64,000 nt of DNA from Kalaharituber pfeilii (GCA_015179045.1 WHUZ01000002.1:1364001-1428000), one strand, 5' to 3'; counted from the first letter of the stretch, positions 37,762 to 50,857 are shown. The notes: a model not told the origin generated them from the letters alone. Program-made: numbers and translations.

Positions 37762-37852
37762 GGCAGTATATAAATAGGATACATTTTCTTTTATGTGAAT
37801 TGAATGAAGATAAAAAGAAAATTTTGCATTCAAGGCGTCTATGGCTTTCTGG

Positions 37853-37920
<68 letters not shown>

Positions 37921-38179
37921 TTCTATCATAAAAATATACCTCATTATCAATCCTAAAAAAAAAAATGAAGGACATAAAAAAAAAAAAAAAGTAATATTAA
38001 GATAACCATCCTTTTCTTTATTATCATTCAATAAAGGGGTCTTGCAACAAATTAATCTGTCAATAGGAAGAGTATGCCCTTTTTTGCCTCTTCTTATCTA
38101 ACCTCGAATAAACTTTACCTACCCTAGATCCAACCCCACTTCAATCCCCCACTAATCCAAATCGTAGCCCCCCCCCCCA
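37762..38179. other. Convergent intergenic spacer
   Basis: Between the TyrRS and ABC transporter 3' ends. Holds the T49/A17 tract, more A runs, and a C10 run at about 38168. No gene is seen. Confidence 0.6.
37855..37920. repeat. T49 followed directly by A17
   Basis: A T run of about 49 meets an A run of 17 with no spacer, so the tract is self-complementary. It lies in the 3' region between TyrRS and the convergent ABC transporter gene; further short A runs follow to 37991. Confidence 0.9.
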
Positions 38180-41100
38180 TCACTCTTCCGTCACTCCCGC
38201 TGCTTCCTTCGCCATACTCCTCAACACATCCTCCTCGCCACTCTCCCTCACCATAGCCTTAAACGCCCCCTCTTCCTTACACAGCAAATCCCATGGCCTT
38301 CCATATTCCACCACCTTACCGTCGCCCAGAACTAGAATCCGATCATATCCCACCACCGTTGCCAGCCTATGCGCAATCACAATCGTCGTGCAGTCCCTGA
38401 ACTCCTCGTCCATGCTCTTCCGAATCAGCGCTTCGGTATGCATGTCGACTGCAGACGTTGCCTCGTCTAGGACCAGGATCTTGGGCCGCGATACTATCGC
38501 TCGCGCAAGACACAGGAGCTGGCGCTGGCCTTGAGAGAGGTTGAGGCCACCTTCGGAGATGGGAGAGTTGAGGGAGTTGAATGGGTTGATGTTCTTCTGT
38601 TGGGGTTGTATGGGGGTGGCAGCTCCGGATGCGGAGGCAGAGGATGGAGTTGTGGGGGTGGCAGCTCCGGATGCGGAGGCAGAGGATGGAGTTGAGGTGG
38701 TCAAGCCTGATGTAATAAGATGGACACGCTCAAGGGCCTCCCGCAACTCGGCGTCTGTATGCTCGCCAAACGCATCCAAATTTGATCGAATCGTTCCAGA
38801 AAATAGCACAGGATCCTGCGGAATTATGGCCATGCGGCTCCGGAGGTGGTGCAAGCTGAGTTTAGAGGTGTCCAGTCCGTCAACATAAATTTTTCCTTCT
38901 GAGGCCCGGATAAATTGAAACAAAGCCAACGTCAATGAAGACTTCCCTGCTCCCGTCCTTCCAACAACACCAAGCCGCTGCCTAGGCTCGACAGTGAAGC
39001 TGATACCCTTCAATACAGGGGGAAGATCAGGCGCATATGACGCTACCAGGTTAGAAACCTCAATTCTTCCCTCAGTTGGCCATGCCGCAGGCGGGGTAAT
39101 CCCATTTTGACGCTCAGTCTCAATCTTTGTATATTCAACAATCCTCTCAGTTGAGTTCATATCCAATTCCACACTTGCGTACCGCCGGATAGCCCACATG
39201 ACGTTTATCGAATATCCCATAGCGAAGCTCAATGCGAAACCCGCCAATGACGCACTCACGTTCTTTAGACTGACCACCACAAGGCCAACTGTTAAGGCGA
39301 AGAATGCCCCCAAGATTGTCAATCGATATCCAACCCAGCGGTTGAACAACCAGACATAGAAGGTGCATGCTCCATAGTGATCTATCTTATCAAACATCTG
39401 CTCAATGTATTGTTCCGCCTTACCAAACGCACGAATGGTTGCTACTCCGGTGAGAGTTGACCCGAAGAACTCAAAAATGGGAGAACGAGAGTTGGATTCC
39501 AGACGCTTGACTTCTCGAGCTCCAGCCAGGTAGTACGTGGCATAGACTGCGGATACAAAAAGCAATACTGCCGCCAATAGAAGCATCCAGGGTGATAGCA
39601 CAAACCTGCATATTATCAGTTACCTTATAGTTTATGAACTCAATGCAGGAGCATTTACCCGGCAACAACAACACCCACAACCCCTAGCCCGTTGTATATC
39701 ATAAATGCAACATCGTTGGCTATCTTGGAGTCTAGTGTTTCAAAGTCCTTTGAAAACCTGTTAAGAACACGACCCATCGGTACAGTGTCCAACCATCTGA
39801 GTGGCGCCCGTAATACCGTCTTAGTGAGGTCTTGGAACATTATGTCCGACGCTCGCAAAGACGCTGTGAAGATAAGAAAATATCTTGCACTTCCAATAAC
39901 ACAAGCAAACAGACTAATTGCTGCGTACATTCCGATCCAAAATCCGATTGTCCTTTCTTGGACAGCCGAGTGAACTCCCTGGCTAAACCTATGCACCTGC
40001 TGAATGGAAAATCGTGCGATGGATGGTGTGTATTCGGTCTCGGGCTCGTACGAGTTGGTCCAGACTTTGACATACCATGAACGCCCTAAAACGATGAACT
40101 CTTGGATAGCAAAGGCAAATAAAACAAACAACCACCATGATACTCTAACATATGGTTAATGAGGGGCTAATACTTCCAAAAGCTTCAGAAGGATTGCTTA
40201 CCCCCCGCTCGCTTTCATGTATATCTTATAGATCTCTCTTTTAACAGAACCACGCTCACGTTCCTCAGTCTGGATAAATTGCCGCGCTGGCGGTTGAGTT
40301 TTCTGTGTTAGCTGATTATGGTGCTCGCTTTGTCTTCGTTCCCGTCTGGAGCCGACACGCTCCAACTCAGTTTCAATGGTTTCCTCCTCATCAGCCGGTT
40401 CCTCAAGATCAATGATCTTATTTAACTCGCCATCCGATTCTAGTTCCTCAACGAAGCAAGCACGAGCAACAACACCATCATCGAGAAAAACAGTGTACTT
40501 TGCCTTGGGCAAGCAAAGCCTCATATGGTGTGTGACCAGGATGCGAGTGCGACCGTTTGCAAGTTCTCCGCAAAGCCCTTCCTCGAATATATGCCTTCCA
40601 ACATGTGAGTCAACAGCCGAAAATATGTCATCCAATATCAGAATGCCAGCTCGCGAATAAAGTGCTCTTGCAAATGAAACTCTCCACCGCTGCCCTCCAC
40701 TTAAATTAATCCCATTTGCGCCAATTTCAGTAAACTCGCCATCTGTCAACATTTCAAGGTCCTGCTCCAAAGCGCATGCATGCAACGTCTTCTTGTACCT
40801 GGCCTCATCGTACGGAAGACCAAATAGGATATTATCTCGAATACTACAGTTCTCCATCCAAGGTATCTGGGCGACATATGCAATGTTATTGGGAAGAATC
40901 CAATTTGCAGAAGTTGCTTTATCGTCGAATCTCTGCTTCCAATTGACCGGTTCCGGCATTTCGACGTGGCCCTCTAATATATCTGCTTCTCCTAAAAGCG
41001 AAGCAAGAAGCAAGCTCTTTCCAGATCCAGTTTTTCCAGAAACCAAAGTCAGTGCGTCCCTAGGAAAGTCAACTGAGACTCCTCTCAATACAAATCTATC

Positions 41101-43413
41101 TCTGGCGTCCTCGTCGTTCTCCGCCGCCCAAGCGATGGATGCATTATGTATAGCAATTTCATCGGAAGATTTAATATATGGGACCTTTTCAGCCGAATTT
41201 AGATAATCAGATATACGTTTAGAGCTGACAATTGCATCCAGTAAATCCGTAGTAAGCTCAGGAACAACCGATAGCACAAATTCCAACTCGTTGAAAATGG
41301 CCAAAGCGGTGAATGCAGTTGAGGGTAACAGGGTACCATTGATAAAAGAGTAGACACTCAATGCAGCCACGGAAAGCAGGATTGGGTTCGCGCTGCGCAA
41401 AGGTGTTAATTAAGTATGACAATCAGTTATGCTGTCGCTAGGGACTCGAACGTACATCCAACATGCAATAAGGAAACTATATATTGTTAGCCTTTTGGTT
41501 ACTTGAAAATAGGAATCATAGCACCAACGTATCATTCACAAAAGCTCGTCTCAAAGTCTTCAGCTCCTCTCGCCTCACACCAAATATTCGTTCCTCCCAT
41601 TGACTTTCAATAGCTGAAAATTTTATTTGGCGGATGCCTATTAAGCGAAATTTATGAGCTTCAATTAACCTCCACATGAGGTTTCATAACGTTACCTTGC
41701 AAAGCTTCTGAGACAGCAGCCATCTTCTGATCCCGAATTTTCATCAATTTATCCTGTGCTGCAGAATAATTTTTAGATACTATAATGTTTACTGGAATTA
41801 TAAGAAGAACGACAAGTAATCCGGCAAGGAGACTTTGCCACCTGTTTGACAATCAGAAACATGAGCCTATCTCAATAGTGCCTTCTAACATACCCAAGAA
41901 TGTATATCAAGGCAGAAAAGCCGCTGAAGATTAGTTAGCAATTGATATGGCAAGTGAAGATGGTACGTGGAAAGCTAGAACTAACATGACAACACCAAAG
42001 AGAGACTCCGCAAATATGTTCGAAAAGGTTGCAAGATCCGCAATTCGAGTGGCATCAATTGCCAGAAGATTTATTTTTCCCTGCTTCAAGTTTTTTAGGT
42101 CATCCTCATCATCGTTCTCCACTTCCTTGGCTGGGTCAATGGCGCTGCCATCTCCATCCTCTCCTTGCAGCTTTTGCGAACCCTTGACATCCTTCTTTAA
42201 TAGTGTCTTGCGAAATATAACCGCTGACAGTTGGCATCTGATTGGGATGTTCAATCCCATAATACAAAGCCAATAACGGAAGGCCTGGACTGCAGCTTCT
42301 ACCAAGTTATTCAACCCAAGTGCACCAACCCATAACCATGGGGCATATCCAACGTCGATTCCGGCATTTCGAGCTTCTAGGGTTTTCAATATCCTGATAA
42401 ATATCCTGTAAGCTGGATACTCAATATAATGGTGAACATGGCTGTAACCTACTTGTAAAGGAAAAACTGAGGACTAAATGTCAGGATTGAGCAAATCAAT
42501 GTCAAAATTAGCTGCAAACCAAAGACCATCGCATGCGACCTTATCAATGTGATCATTAAAGACGTTGATTTTGAGCCCCAAGCTTGATAGAATCTGTTTT
42601 CTTGGGTTACCGCTCTCCTTATCGAATCCATTTTTGGAAGATCACTCCCTTCCAAGCGACCTTCACGAACGGCCTTCCATAGAAGTCCATTAGCCCAAGA
42701 AAAGGAATAGCGCGCATATATTGAGGTGGTTCGCATTTGATCAACGAGTTCTCCCTTATCATTGTAGACATCCGGTCGCCGCGGTATGCTGATTGATGCT
42801 AGGCATATCAAAACTACAGCCCCAAGCTGCGCATATGCTAGCCGTGGGCTCAAGTTGGACAATTCTAGCTCCAAATTTTCGTTGAGGAAAGTTAAGGCGA
42901 TGATAGATCCTCCTAGAACAATCATCAATGCCGCCAGTCGAGCAGCTGAAGCAAAAACGTAGGTGCATCGTGGTTCCAGGAAAGTATATAAACCGTGAAC
43001 GGCGGTAAGGACCTTCGGTTTTTTTACATTAGCAATTGCCTATTTTTCCAGTGCTCTAAGGCTCGAAGAATTCACAAAAACTAACTTACCCAGGTAGCAA
43101 CAGATATCCACGCATGGATTGCTTCATTTGTACTTTGTTTGACGGTAATGTGCACTGCATCAGTGAGGGCTAGAGCAGTACCCGCAATGCAACCAATCAT
43201 AACCAAGTGCTTCTGTATTCGTGTGCTGAATTTCATCTGTGATTCTTTCGTTGCTACACCGTCTTCATCTTCATACACCGAACCGAGAAGCTCATATTGC
43301 TCTCTGCGCCAAATAATTCCCGAACTCCTCCACAGACATGGAAGCACCAAGAAAGACGCAATGGTGAGCGTGGCAATTGGGAGAACCGTCCCAATACTAA
43401 CTTCGACAGCCAT
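38180..43413 (-). CDS. ABCC-type (MRP/YBT1-like) full-length ABC transporter
   Basis: ATP-driven membrane exporter, probably of conjugated or anionic compounds at the vacuole or plasma membrane; substrate unknown. Ten exons on the minus strand: 43413-43090, 43012-42453, 42405-41986, 41923-41894, 41841-41696, 41637-41529, 41476-41456, 41392-40202, 40144-39659, 39605-38180, in phase, 1570 residues. The N-terminus has TMD0-like hydrophobic helices (VLPIATLTIASFLVLP, HLVMIGCIAGTALAL). The first half has a TMD and NBD1 with Walker A SGKTGSGKS, signature LSGGQRWR and Walker B ILILDDIFSAVDSH. The second has TMD2 and NBD2 with GRTGAGKS, LSQGQRQLLCLARA and ILVLDEATSAVD. The linker after NBD1 is Glu/Arg-rich. 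NBD2 carries a duplicated 14-residue insert. Two exons are very small (30 and 21 nt). Confidence 0.95.
38612..38695 (-). repeat. Two 42-bp tandem units within NBD2 coding sequence
   Basis: The 42-bp unit at 38612-38653 repeats almost exactly at 38654-38695. It adds 14 residues (TPSSASASGAAT-type) twice between the ALERVHL region and the LSQGQRQ signature, keeping frame. Confidence 0.95.
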
Positions 43414-44618
43414 CGTATTCGCTGTGGGAGCCAGCAGCGAGCAAAATGTTGACAGTGGTCACAGAATCATCCGCACTGGTGGGAGTCGCTATCCGCTTAT
43501 ATGCTGGCAGAGTCTCGGTGGGGTGGGAGGTAGAGAGGGTTGTGAGGGCGTATGGGGGAAAGGGGGGGGGTTGGGGGAGGGCCTCGTGGAGGATAATGAG
43601 TAATGGGTCAAGGAGCCGGACCCGTAAACCGCAACTGTGAGCGGATATTTGTACAAATGCACTCAATACAGGTAGGAGATGAGTACGAATGATATGCATT
43701 CGCGCCTGTTGTTACTCTTTGAGTGCGTATCCAGTGCCGAACAGGGCCAGCTAGCCGTAGATATAGCTGAATGCCCGCCGCAACCCTGGCGATCTCTACT
43801 GGTGTTGGCTGGAGGAAGTAAGACGATGCGCCCAATGTGACGGTCGACGCGACTATCATATGGGCCTGGTCCAATTAGTCTCACTTGTCTCATCGGGGGG
43901 GGCAGGGGCACTTACGGATAATTGGGCAATCAACATCGTATCTACGCTGTTGTCGTACGAACTGTACGAGTACATGAACCGCTCGCCCTCAGGCTCTATC
44001 GCAGGTGCGCTCTGCCTCTGCTGGGTGGCACGATCACTCAGGACACTTCGGGGGGGAGGGGCAATGTGCTATCGGGAGTGGTCCGTACTGGGAATTCTAG
44101 TATGAGCACCTGCATTCGCACGGCGGAGTAAGCGTTCCAGAGGTTGAGAACCTGGTGCATACGGACTATCATTGCATATGCTCCCTGTACGAGTGCAGCA
44201 GGCATTTCGCGCATCGGTGAGTCCGTCCTGAGGCTCTGCCGCACGCGGTGGCCGCCCCCTGACATTGCGTCAAGGCCTCCCAGATACTTATCTTATCTTC
44301 CTGGGCACTTCTACTTGCAACTCGACTCGCCCTCAGTCGCCCCGTCCACGGATCGACAGTGCAAGAGGTTCAGGTTTTTGCTGCTTCCTGACCTACATTT
44401 GTAACGACGACGTCCCCCCCCCCCCCCCGCTCCCCTCCGCCACATTCACCGACTGAAGATATAAACTCAAGTTAGCTCCCCCCCCACCCCCGCTCGCACG
44501 GAGGACAAGGATCCGATATCAAGGCCGCCAAAGCCGCTTGACATACAGTGAGATCGGGATTCCGGAATCGTAAAGACAGAAAGATATTTGGGTAACACTA
44601 CGTACAGCAACAGACAAA
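43414..44618. other. Divergent intergenic region, GC-variable
   Basis: Shared upstream region of the ABC transporter (minus) and the acyltransferase (plus). Contains several G or C runs (43561-43569, 43895-43901, 44415-44428). ORFs of 60-90 codons here have no recognisable domain, and no tRNA is seen. Confidence 0.5.
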
Positions 44619-47209
44619 ATGCCGAGGCAGCAAGTGTATCAGCCGCAGCAGTTTGCGCCGATGGTGAATTGGATGTATGATTTGTTCCTGTGGGCGTTTT
44701 CTGGTAGGTGATTTTCTTGGAGGTGACGTTTTCCCTTGGATGCTGCAACAACTAATATTAGTGGAAATCAGTTCTGGTTGATTTATTCTTCAGAGAAGTC
44801 CATCCCCGAGGCTCCTTTCGCATTCCTCGTAGAGGCCCAGTCATCTTTGTTGCCGCCCCTCATGCGAACCAGGTTGGTGTCCTTGTATTTGCTATTTCCA
44901 ATCTCAGCCGAGAGGTAGCTAATAATGTGCTTGAGTTTGTCGACCCACTCATCCTCATGCGAGTTGTTCGCTTGGAAGCAAAACGCCGCATTTGTTTTCT
45001 TGTTGCAGAGAAGTCTATGCGTAGGAAGTTTATTGGCATGCTCTCACGTTCCGTTGGTGCTCTTCCGGTTGCTCGGGCACTTGATATGACGAAACCGGCC
45101 ACTGGACGCATCTACGCTGCGGATGTAACCCCGGGTCAACCAACGCTCAGGATCTATGGAATCGGCACAAAATTTACCCAGGAGGTTGCTCCTGGAGGAT
45201 TGGTTGTGCTGCCGTCTGTGCAGGGTCAGGCAGGTGCGGCAAGTGCGGAAGTGGCAGAAATTGTGAATGATGAGGAGTTGGTTTTGAAGAAGGAGTTTAA
45301 GGGCGGACCATCAATTGAGCTGCTTATTTATGATGGTGACAACGGAAGGGGAACAAACTTCAAAGTAGCACCAAAGGTGGATCAGACGCAGGTATATGAT
45401 GCAGTGTTCCAGAGGCTGAACGAGGGTGGTTGTGTTGGCATTTTCCCAGAAGGTGGTAGTCATGATAGGACAGAACTACTCCCCTTGAAAGGTAAATTCC
45501 CTTGACTCGTAACTTCTTCTTGAAACAGGTATTGAACATATCACACGGCTGACGATGATACAGCTGGAGTTGCTATCATGGCTCTTGGTGCCCTTGCAGC
45601 GAATCCAGACTGTGGATTGAAGATTGTGCCCTGTGGCATGAATTACTTCCATGCGCACAAGTTTAGGTCACGAGCGGTGATTGAGTTTGGTTCTCCGTTG
45701 GAAGTTCCAAAGGAGTTGGTGGAACAGTATCGTAGGGGCGAAAGGAGAGAGGCTGTGAAGACTCTTTTGGAGATTATTTACAACAGTCTTGTTTCAGTCA
45801 CTGTTACCAGTCCAGACTTTGATACCCTGATGGTTTGTACTAGATATGTTTTGTTGATTAGAAAAATATGCTAACTTGGCATGAAGGTAATTCAAGCTGT
45901 TCGTCGTCTATATAAACCTATCCATCGCAAGCTTCCTCTGCCAATGGTCATGGAGCTCAACCGTCGCCTTGTTAATGCTTATACACAATACAAGGATGAC
46001 CCACGAATCATCAAGCTGCGCGCCCATGTCACCGCGTATAATCGCGAACTTCGCGTGCTCAGCCTCCGAGATCACCAGGTAGAATACGCCAAATTCTCCT
46101 ACCCTCAGGTCATCGGAATGCTGCTCTACCGAACTGCAAAGCTCATCATCATGGGCCTTGGTGCACTACCTGGAAGTATCCTGTTTTCTCCGGTATTTGT
46201 TGCTACCAAGATCATCAGCATTAAGAAGGCAAGAGAGGCTTTGAAGGCTAGTACGGTGAAGATCGAGGGTCGGGATGTCATGGCAACATGGAAATTGCTG
46301 GTAGCATTGGCATTTGCACCTATATTGTATTCATTTTATGTCATCCTGTTTACATACTGGACGTACAAGCATCGAATATTTGGGGTTGCACCGGATTGGG
46401 TGCCGATATGGTGTGTGCCGATCATTGGATGGATTATCTTCCCTGCGATCACCTTTGCTGCCCTTCGATTTGGCGAGGTTGGAATGGATATTCTGAAGAG
46501 TTTGAGACCACTAGTACTCAGTTTAAATCCCACTAATGCAAATACGTTGACGAAGTTGAAGATGAGGAGGGAGGAGCTGAGTACAGAGGTCACGGAGGTC
46601 ATTAACACCCTTGGACCAGAAATATTTCCAGATTTCGAGGCCATAAGGATTGTGCCGGACCCTCTACGGTACGACGACAAGCCGGACACGAAGGAGAAGT
46701 ACCAGTATGGCTTGACTTATACCACCCAGGGCTACCAGGCACCAGAGATTTTTGTCGGTGGCGGCGAGGACTCCTTCGATCACAACAGTATCCGTGGTGT
46801 CACACGCTCAGGTTCGCATCTCATCCCTCGCAATGAATCCTTCGGAAACCTTAGCAATATTGCACTCTTTGCATCTCGCCCTGCTTCTAGAGCTAGGAGC
46901 AGAAGTAATTCCGGAAGACATGATTTTGCAAGCGGGTTTGCTAGATTATCACAGATGGATGCAGGGGATGATGCGGATGGGATGGTGAAGAAGATTGGAG
47001 ATAAACTGGCAGAGAGAAGAAGGGAGAGGTTTAGGAGAAGGAGTGAGAGTGAGGGAGATTTGAGGAGGGAGGAGGAGAGTGAGGGCAGTGGCGAGGAGGA
47101 AGGTGAGAAGGGAAGGTTGTGGGAGGGAGAAGGGGGGGATGGGGACAGTGAGACGGGGGTGAGTGTGGATGGCGAGGGGGACCTCGTGGAGGTTAGGAAG
47201 AGAAGGTGA
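44619..47209 (+). CDS. SCT1: Glycerol-3-phosphate/DHAP acyltransferase (Sct1/Gpt2 family)
   Basis: First step of glycerolipid synthesis, acylating sn-1 of glycerol-3-phosphate at the ER. Exons 44619-44703, 44772-44872, 44936-45491, 45564-45832 and 45887-47209 give 777 residues, typical for the fungal enzymes. Motif I is VAAPHANQFVDPL (His and Asp of the HX4D-type charge relay), and motif III is GIFPEGGSHDRTELLPLK. Later membrane segments are LIIMGLGALPGSILFSP and LLVALAFAPILYSFYVILF, with CVPIIGWIIFPAITFAAL. The C-terminal tail is Ser/Arg-rich, then very rich in Glu/Gly/Arg (GEEEGEKG), probably a phosphorylated regulatory tail. Exon 2 must start after GAAATCAG at 44771, because the earlier AG leads to a stop. 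Confidence 0.94.
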
Positions 47210-47525
47210 GATACTGGAGAAAATGGGAGAATTTGGTGAATTTTCCTTTTGTGTCTGAGGGCTCTAATATGGTTTGATGGGCTGCTTTGATAATTATTTT
47301 AGTCACTTTCGTCTTGAAATCTAGGGTTGAAATGTTTATCTGGACGATGGAGCTCGGGTGGTCCTGCTAAACCTTATTTCTTATTTTTTAATCGGTGGAG
47401 TATTTTAGTTGGAATTTCTATATTAAAAACTGAGAGTGGAGGTTACGTGAACGAGAGACTATCGAGGATGAGGGGGTAAGAGGACGGAGGGTAGGAAATA
47501 AAATTAAGGCGTCTTGGGCTGTAGC

Positions 47526-47564
<39 letters not shown>

Positions 47565-47819
47565 TGTTTTAGGGGGAAAAAAGGATTTCAATACCTCAAA
47601 CCGTGCTGAATCCTTCTGTTTCAAGTTATAGGTTGAGGGTTGGAATGTCAGGAACATGTTACCCTTAATGTGGGGTATCATATGCAGAACTAAGGTACAA
47701 TCGCAGATAATTCCATGTTTCAGAGTCTATACAAGCCAAAAACAGTTTTGAGTAAAAACAGGAAAGAAGAGAATAGTCTATATATACAAACTGGCATCAT
47801 TACGCCAAACCACCCGCTC
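47210..47819. other. Convergent intergenic spacer with A-tract
   Basis: Between GPAT and COQ3 3' ends. A run of about 33 A lies at 47529-47561. Nothing else is seen. Confidence 0.6.
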
Positions 47820-48959
47820 TTACCGCTCCTCCATCCCCAGGCCCTTCGCCTCCACTCCTGACCTCCCCTCCTCCCTCTGCACCTCTTGGGCCGCCTTCCT
47901 CACCCCAAAAAAATAGTTCCCCACCTTCTCTCCCCCCCTCATCTCCCTCCATCCCACTCCCGGCACATACACGACACCCATCACCACCGTCTCTGGCGTC
48001 CTCCATCCGCCTGTATCCCCATTTCCCTCTCCTCTTCCCTCTCCTCTTCCCTCAAGTCGCCTAACCCACCCTTCAAGCTCATCCACATTAACATATTTCC
48101 CCCACTCGTGTGTTCCCCATGGTACGATCCTCAGCAGCCCTTCCGCGACGAGCTTGGTGGTTAAATATGATACAGGATGCCGCGCGATGGTGGACAAAAT
48201 CAGCCAGCCGCCAGGGGCGACTAGGGATGAGAGCGTGGAAAGGAAGGCGGAGGGCGACGGGACGTGTTCGAGGACTTCCATTGCTGTGATAACTTCAAAT
48301 CTCTTTGGTACTTCTGGCCAGGCCGAATCAGAAGGGAGCTGTAGGGGGGGTTGGGATTGGAAGGAGGGGGCGGCGAGATCCTCGGCCGTCGAATTGAGGT
48401 AAATGAGTTTACCCGAGCGGACGAGGGCGGGGTCCCGTCTCATGTGTTCCTCGGCAACCCTTATCACTGCCGCTGTAGGGTCCACCCCAACAACCAGCTT
48501 TGTACCCCGTAACCTGGCAAGAGATTCGGTGAGTATGCCGCCGCCGCAGCCGACGTCGAGGTATGTTAGTCCGGGACCCTGCTGCTGCTCTTTCTCCCCT
48601 GTAGCGGGGGACGACGTAGAGGAATGGAAGGGGGAGCTGCGGGCTGAGAGTGCGAGACACCGCTGGATGAACTGGATGCGGATCGGGTTCATGAGATGAA
48701 GGAGACGGGACGGGCCGTGAGGATCCCACCAGGTGGAGGCGAGGGCGGTGAAGTGGTGAATTTCGGAGGCGTCTGTAGGAGGGGGGGAGATGGTCGTGTG
48801 GGGGCGGACATGATGAGAAGGCAGAGTAGAATTGACGGTAGGGGAAGTGGAAGGGGGAACGGAGAGTGGTCGTGATCGGGATTGGGGTAAGTAGGGCCTG
48901 GCGCCGAGACGAGGTAACAGGCCAGGTACGAGTCTTGTGTGCGTCATTGGCATCCACAT
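47820..48959 (-). CDS. COQ3: Ubiquinone biosynthesis O-methyltransferase Coq3
   Basis: SAM-dependent O-methylation of ubiquinone intermediates on the matrix side of the inner mitochondrial membrane, in the CoQ synthome. Single exon, 379 residues from the Met at 48959 (MWMPMTHTRLVP...); Mets at 48953 and 48947 are alternatives, and an open frame further upstream looks unlike protein. The N-terminus is Arg-rich and lacks acidic residues, as in a presequence. Core motifs: STWWDPHGPSRLLHLMNPIR (hallmark of Coq3), LDVGCGGGILTESLA (SAM motif I), VVGVDPTAAVI, and ITAMEVLEHVPSPSAFL, LVAPGGWLILSTIAR. A low-complexity Gly/Arg/Glu insert (EGRGEGRGEGNGD) lies near 48020-48060. The C-terminus has GGEKVGNYFFGVRK. 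Confidence 0.93.
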   Translation of the reverse strand: MWMPMTHTRLVPGLLPRLGARPYLPQSRSRPLSVPPSTSPTVNSTLPSHHVRPHTTISPPPTDASEIHHFTALASTWWDPHGPSRLLHLMNPIRIQFIQRCLALSARSSPFHSSTSSPATGEKEQQQGPGLTYLDVGCGGGILTESLARLRGTKLVVGVDPTAAVIRVAEEHMRRDPALVRSGKLIYLNSTAEDLAAPSFQSQPPLQLPSDSAWPEVPKRFEVITAMEVLEHVPSPSAFLSTLSSLVAPGGWLILSTIARHPVSYLTTKLVAEGLLRIVPWGTHEWGKYVNVDELEGWVRRLEGRGEGRGEGNGDTGGWRTPETVVMGVVYVPGVGWREMRGGEKVGNYFFGVRKAAQEVQREEGRSGVEAKGLGMEER

Positions 48960-49612
48960 TGCTATTTGAGCTGGCGATCGCCAGCCGGCAGAGGGGCGGA
49001 GTAAATGGAGGTGCAATACGCGGACTCCGAACTGTGGGACACCGTTCGCAAAATCGGCACTTTTGTTGTTGGGAGCAATTTGCAAGCGGGCACTTGCGTG
49101 ACGATTGGGCGTGTATGATACAGAAGCACGTTTTTGCGGCTCTGCGGGAGATGGCGTCACTGGGCCGGTTGGGATGGGTTCCTGGGCGTCTACATAGTGG
49201 CCACAGCAGAATTTCATCAATATGATATCATACATATGATATGATCAGACAATCAGAACTAGGGCGGGTTCTATTTATATTCGTTATTACGATATAGCAG
49301 CATGATAGCGCATCATTACCCTCAAAATACTCACGTGATTCTTTGTAAGTGGTGCCGCATGATTGCCCAATTATAAAACTGATGCTTGCAGTGACCATGG
49401 CAATAAACACAAACATACACACGCAAAAAAAAAAGGGAAAAAAAGCGATAGTAGCATATGATGGGCTTGAATGCACTAAGGCGCAAGACGATGCATGCAT
49501 GAATCCACCCTCTCCACCTTCACTCCACCAATCCAATCACCAAATTCCTCACATTTCCATACCGTATAACCCGCGGGTTCCCACAAGCTGTAAGCCTTTA
49601 GCTGCCTCCACA
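48960..49612. other. Intergenic spacer
   Basis: Upstream of COQ3 and downstream of VPS60 (both minus). Contains a near-palindrome ATATGATATCATACATATGATATG at 49222 and an A-rich stretch at 49423. No gene is seen. Confidence 0.5.
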
Positions 49613-50647
49613 TCACCCAGCAGCAAGCTTCTGTTCCTCCTTGCCCTTTTCCTCCCCTAAAAAGCTCGGCACTTCCTCCTGCAGAAACGCAGGCAACTGG
49701 TCTGCACTTGACTCTGCCTCCCACCCACCATTAAGCTCCATCTCCTCGCCCAGGGCCTCGAGCTCCGCGTCGAGCTCGGCCTCATCTACGTCTTCAGGAA
49801 CGTCATAGGACCGGGAAATGGATTCTTGGATTTCGTTGCCGAGCTTTAAAGTACGAAATAGAGGGCAAGGGGGAAGGGGTAATAGTCAGCCAGCTTGGTC
49901 AATATGGAATAGTAGGTGAGTGCGCATTTGTGTTTACACACTAGAACGTACATCCATCAAGTCGGCCATCTCATCTTGCAGCTGTTCAACTACATTCGCA
50001 GGAAGCTTGGTCAGCATACTTAATTACCACACGCATGCCCAAGTAAGGTAGGGAAGTAAGGTAGGGAGAGGAAGCATGATTATGAAACTTACTCTTATCA
50101 ATATTGATTTTCCCATATTGCTTCTTCAATTCCTTATTTGTAGACTTAAGTGCGTCAACAGTAACCATAACATCTGTATTGCCCCGACCATCACTCCTCC
50201 GCCGTCCACACATCAGCCGGCCGTACAAACACAAATACAAAAGATAATATAAAGCATAGCCTCCTCCCACAACCGCAGCCACCCCTCCTGCCTGGATCGG
50301 TGGAAGTAGCATGCATGCAAAGAAGAGCACGTGACGGAGCATCTTGGTGACGTCCTTCTGAGTAGCATGCAAGGCTGATAGCGATTTGGTGCGTGGTGAT
50401 TCTGGCAGGTGCGGATGCGGCTGCGGGGAGGAAACACAGGAAGACGAAGAGAGATGAGAAAGAGATGAACAACTCTTCAGATTATCCTGCATCATGCCAG
50501 CCTGTTCCATATTCCACACTTGCTGCTGCAGCTGCTCCCGCTGACCCTCGTACAGCTTCCGTTGCTGGAGCACCTTGAGCGCTTTCTGGCGGAGTGCGTT
50601 CTTGCCCCTGTATGATTCACAATAATGCGGTACTGGCGAGGAAACAG

Positions 50648-50684
<37 letters not shown>

Positions 50685-50825
50685 TAGAAGAAAAGGAGAA
50701 GAAACAGAAAAGGAAAAGAAAAGGAGAAAGAGAAAGAGAGAAAGAAAGACACCGGGCGTCCCCAGTATCTCTTCCCCCTCTTCCCTTCCCTTTCCCTTCC
50801 TTTTCATTCCTTCTTTCATCCTCTC

Positions 50826-50857
<32 letters not shown>

